A stretch of DNA of 53,699 nt from CAYWFP01 sp964457365 (GTDB lineage Bacteria; Planctomycetota; SZUA-567), in the NCBI GenBank assembly GCA_964457365.1, contig CAYWFP010000014.1, positions 1 through 53,699 on the forward strand. Direction: 5' to 3'. This document shows, piece by piece, positions 51,779-53,699 of this stretch. Under the pieces are notes generated by a model. The model saw only the letters and a list, made by a program, of their open reading frames with translations. It made no database searches and was not told where the DNA came from. The position numbers and the translations under genes are program-made. Each line of letters begins with the position of its first letter. Position 1 is the stretch's first letter.

Positions 51779-52381
51779 TCATGACGCGTGTAGTGTCGCT
51801 GGCACGCCTACATAAACGCCTCCCGGCTGGTCTGCGTCTTTACATAATACCGCTCCGGCGCCAATCGTGACTCCATCTGCAATTTTCCGGCTGCCCAACA
51901 CAATTGCATTTGCAAAAACAGTAACGTTGCTGCCGATTGTTGCGGCTTCAGATGAACGATTAAGGTTGCTTTGCCCTATCGTAACCCCTTGGTGGATTGT
52001 GAAGTCAGCGCCAATTACATTATTCGGCCCGATGACAATCCCTGTTCCATGCTGGACATTGAACCGGGGACCGATCCGATTGCTATAATAAATCTCTGCG
52101 CCAGTGCGCATGCGCATCATATTCGCTAAAAAGGGGAGACATGGATCTTCTTTGTCAGCAATGAAAAGCACGTGCGAAAGGCGATAGAGAAATGTTGCCT
52201 CGAAGGCTACGGACAACTGCATTGCCATTAATGCTGACGACAAGTCTTTTTTCCATGATCCGAATCGCCCACACTGCACCTCGTAATCGGAGTGGATAAG
52301 CTCCACAATATCATTTATAGCATTCACGACGCGGGATATCTCTTCCACGGGTGGCGCTAAATATTGCTGTGTCCATGTCAA
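51779..52381 (-). CDS. Serine-acetyltransferase-like hexapeptide acyltransferase
   Basis: A 200-residue left-handed beta-helix protein. The C-terminal half has hexapeptide repeats (IGPRFNVQHGTGIVIGPN, VIGADFTIHQGVTIGQSN, KIADGVTIGAGAVLC) with catalytic-type histidines in NVQHGTG and TIHQGVTIG as in CysE. The N-terminal half is helical. In a glycan operon a CysE-like fold commonly O-acetylates a sugar, so cysteine synthesis is less likely. It is 49 bp below the amidotransferase gene and 7 bp above the GT-B gene. Confidence 0.82.
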   Translation of the reverse strand: MTWTQQYLAPPVEEISRVVNAINDIVELIHSDYEVQCGRFGSWKKDLSSALMAMQLSVAFEATFLYRLSHVLFIADKEDPCLPFLANMMRMRTGAEIYYSNRIGPRFNVQHGTGIVIGPNNVIGADFTIHQGVTIGQSNLNRSSEAATIGSNVTVFANAIVLGSRKIADGVTIGAGAVLCKDADQPGGVYVGVPATLHAS

Positions 52382-52430
52382 TTCAAAATATCGCTGGAAG
52401 TCTATATCTATTTTTTACATATCCGGGCTT

Positions 52431-53645
52431 TCAAGAAACCTGATGTCGTAATTTCCACTCGCCACCCTCTTGCTTCCAGAGATGTGGAGAACGCGCTTGG
52501 TCGCATAATACGTGGAAGTGGCTTTCCTCCATGCCGATGGCGTCCATTACATCCGAGAGGTATCGCATCGGCACCTCGCCGTCAAACTTGCGCACGAGCG
52601 CCACCGCATCCTCGCGCGTGAGGTGTTTATTGCGTACCTCCTGCGAGGCGTCATACGACGCGCGGCCGAGGCCAAATTTGATATAGGTGGTGTAATAATG
52701 CAGATCATCGATCTTGTCGTCGATGCTGTTGTATTTGCTGTACGTGCCTTCGCTGCGATGCGGACGCGCCTGGAATCCGCAATTATCCGCTGCATAATAG
52801 TATGCTTCCTGAGGCGTCCACTTGAGGTAATAACCGAGATAGCGAACCTCGACATGCCCCTGCTCAAGTTCACGGTAATCGGCCGGGAAATAGGCCATCA
52901 GGTCACTCAGATCAACATCGTACTCGTCGAGCAATCGCCGCACCGAAACTCCACCGAGAAAGAGATCGTCGATATTCCTGTATGCGAAATACGATTTGTC
53001 ACGGAGAGAATGTTCGGTCTCGGCAATCGGATTGCCGTATTCCGCTTCGCTTTCGCCGTAGAAAACGAGCGGGATCTTGAATTTGAGAGCGAGTTTGGGC
53101 GCGAGATTCTTCTGTTCGAGGATGAAAGTCTGGAACGGATGCAACAGATTCTCGATCGAGAGTCGGGTCAGGAGGCGTTGTACCCGGCCGTTCTGATTGT
53201 AGCTTATATTGTCAAAGCCACCGATCTCGATCCAGTTGCGGAAGTTCCTGTAGCCGTACTCTGTATAAAGCATTGGCGGCCACGTAACGGTCAGCGGGTG
53301 CATACCGTATTTATACTTGAGTTGATGCGCCGCATACACGGAGTCCTTGCCGCCGCTGCCGGGAACGATACAGTCGTAACTGCCATCCGTGCTGCGGTGC
53401 TTGTCGAGCAGTTCCATGAGTTCCTTCTCGCGCGCTTCCCAGTCGATGCCTTCCTTGGTGTCCGCATAATGGCAGGCATCACAGACGCCATCAGTGTGCA
53501 TGTTCAACGTCGGCGTGATCCGCGCTTTGGTATGCTTCGCCTCGCCTCCGGGAGACGAGCACGGGCGCTGGTTCGACATCACACAGCGCTTGCAGAATAC
53601 GACATCTTTCGGCAGTCCGTAATAGGCTTCCAGTTTTTCCGCCAT
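52431..53645 (-). CDS. N-acetyl sugar amidotransferase (PseA/WbpG-type)
   Basis: A 404-residue PP-loop ATP pyrophosphatase. The loop is IVPGSGGKDSVYA near residue 97, with probable zinc cysteines Cys18/Cys21 (FCKRC) and Cys55/Cys58 (VCDAC). Family members (WbpG, PseA, WbuX) convert an N-acetyl or carboxyl group of a sugar to an acetamidine using ammonia delivered by HisH/HisF-like partners. Those partners are not in the window but could be just upstream, past 53699. The ATG at 53645 lacks a strong Shine-Dalgarno. With a pseudaminic-type pathway present, acetamidino-nonulosonate synthesis is the natural inference. Confidence 0.85.
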   Translation of the reverse strand: MAEKLEAYYGLPKDVVFCKRCVMSNQRPCSSPGGEAKHTKARITPTLNMHTDGVCDACHYADTKEGIDWEAREKELMELLDKHRSTDGSYDCIVPGSGGKDSVYAAHQLKYKYGMHPLTVTWPPMLYTEYGYRNFRNWIEIGGFDNISYNQNGRVQRLLTRLSIENLLHPFQTFILEQKNLAPKLALKFKIPLVFYGESEAEYGNPIAETEHSLRDKSYFAYRNIDDLFLGGVSVRRLLDEYDVDLSDLMAYFPADYRELEQGHVEVRYLGYYLKWTPQEAYYYAADNCGFQARPHRSEGTYSKYNSIDDKIDDLHYYTTYIKFGLGRASYDASQEVRNKHLTREDAVALVRKFDGEVPMRYLSDVMDAIGMEESHFHVLCDQARSPHLWKQEGGEWKLRHQVS

Positions 53646-53699
53646 GGTAAGCGTTCACGGGATTCGCAAGGTTCCTTTCTCCCGTGAGTCCTGGTTGGA

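Noticed and set aside
52512..53687. 391-codon plus-strand frame
   Set aside because: Antisense to the amidotransferase with its clear PP-loop; the translation has no family features.
1..53699. CRISPR arrays, tRNA or rRNA genes, and intact insertion sequences
   Set aside because: No regularly spaced repeats, tRNA-like cloverleaf sequences or rRNA segments were noticed. The only mobile-element trace is the truncated transposase at 35.3-35.6 kb.

Overview
This window is almost entirely one surface-polysaccharide (O-antigen, capsule or glycoprotein glycan) biosynthesis region. It is packed with sugar-nucleotide enzymes, glycosyltransferase-like proteins, methyltransferases, radical SAM enzymes and membrane proteins. 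No rRNA, tRNA, CRISPR array, phage or replication gene was seen. GC content is moderate to high, apart from an AT-richer patch at about 34.1-39.4 kb. Heptose, pseudaminic-acid-type and Fuc4NAc genes point to a Gram-negative bacterium. The mixture of families resembles environmental lineages such as the PVC group, but the taxonomic call is weak because no housekeeping marker is present.

Layout. 0-2 kb (+): end of a DUF4910 protein and a methyltransferase. 2.1-14.5 kb (mostly -): a nonulosonic-acid module with a cytidylyltransferase/aminotransferase fusion, an aldo/keto reductase, a PseI-type synthase, a PseG-acetyltransferase fusion, a glycosyltransferase-like protein, an ABC flippase-like transporter, a LegC-like aminotransferase and an epimerase/decarboxylase-like protein. 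A lone acetyltransferase lies on + at 5.3-5.9 kb. 14.5-24.2 kb (-): a nucleotide-sugar dehydrogenase, a large membrane protein, a methyltransferase, a WecE/WecD pair for dTDP-Fuc4NAc, a membrane-anchored GT2, and a second decarboxylase-like/dehydrogenase pair. 24.3-31.5 kb (-): GT2, radical SAM protein, a 70-residue protein, an alpha/alpha-toroid-like protein, a YbhN-family membrane protein, a polytopic GT-C-like protein and an SGNH hydrolase. 31.8-34.1 kb (+): epimerase, GmhB and a sugar-1-phosphate nucleotidyltransferase, divergently transcribed from the SGNH gene out of a region with promoter candidates on both strands.

34.1-53.6 kb (-): a long unidirectional set. At its 5' end are an N-acetyl-sugar amidotransferase, a hexapeptide acyltransferase, a capsule-type glycosyltransferase, a CBS-nucleotidyltransferase, a domain-swapped HldE-like enzyme and GmhA. 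A compact group follows with overlapping or nearly touching junctions: radical SAM, HAD, APH-like kinase, split transketolase, methyltransferase, second radical SAM, WbuC-like cupin and SDR. Two zinc-type C-methyltransferases, another methyltransferase, a transposase relic and a TIGR04372-like glycosyltransferase complete it.

How it fits together. Many junctions are 1-8 bp start/stop overlaps (ATGA, GTGA, TGATG), implying translational coupling and co-transcribed pathways. At least three sugar routes are recognisable: a pseudaminic/legionaminic-type nonulosonate, dTDP-Fuc4NAc, and a nucleotide-activated heptose. Two dehydrogenase/decarboxylase-like pairs suggest uronate- or pentose-type sugars. 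The part least explained by known pathways is the 39.4-47.0 kb group, which I consider the best candidate for an undescribed sugar-building system.
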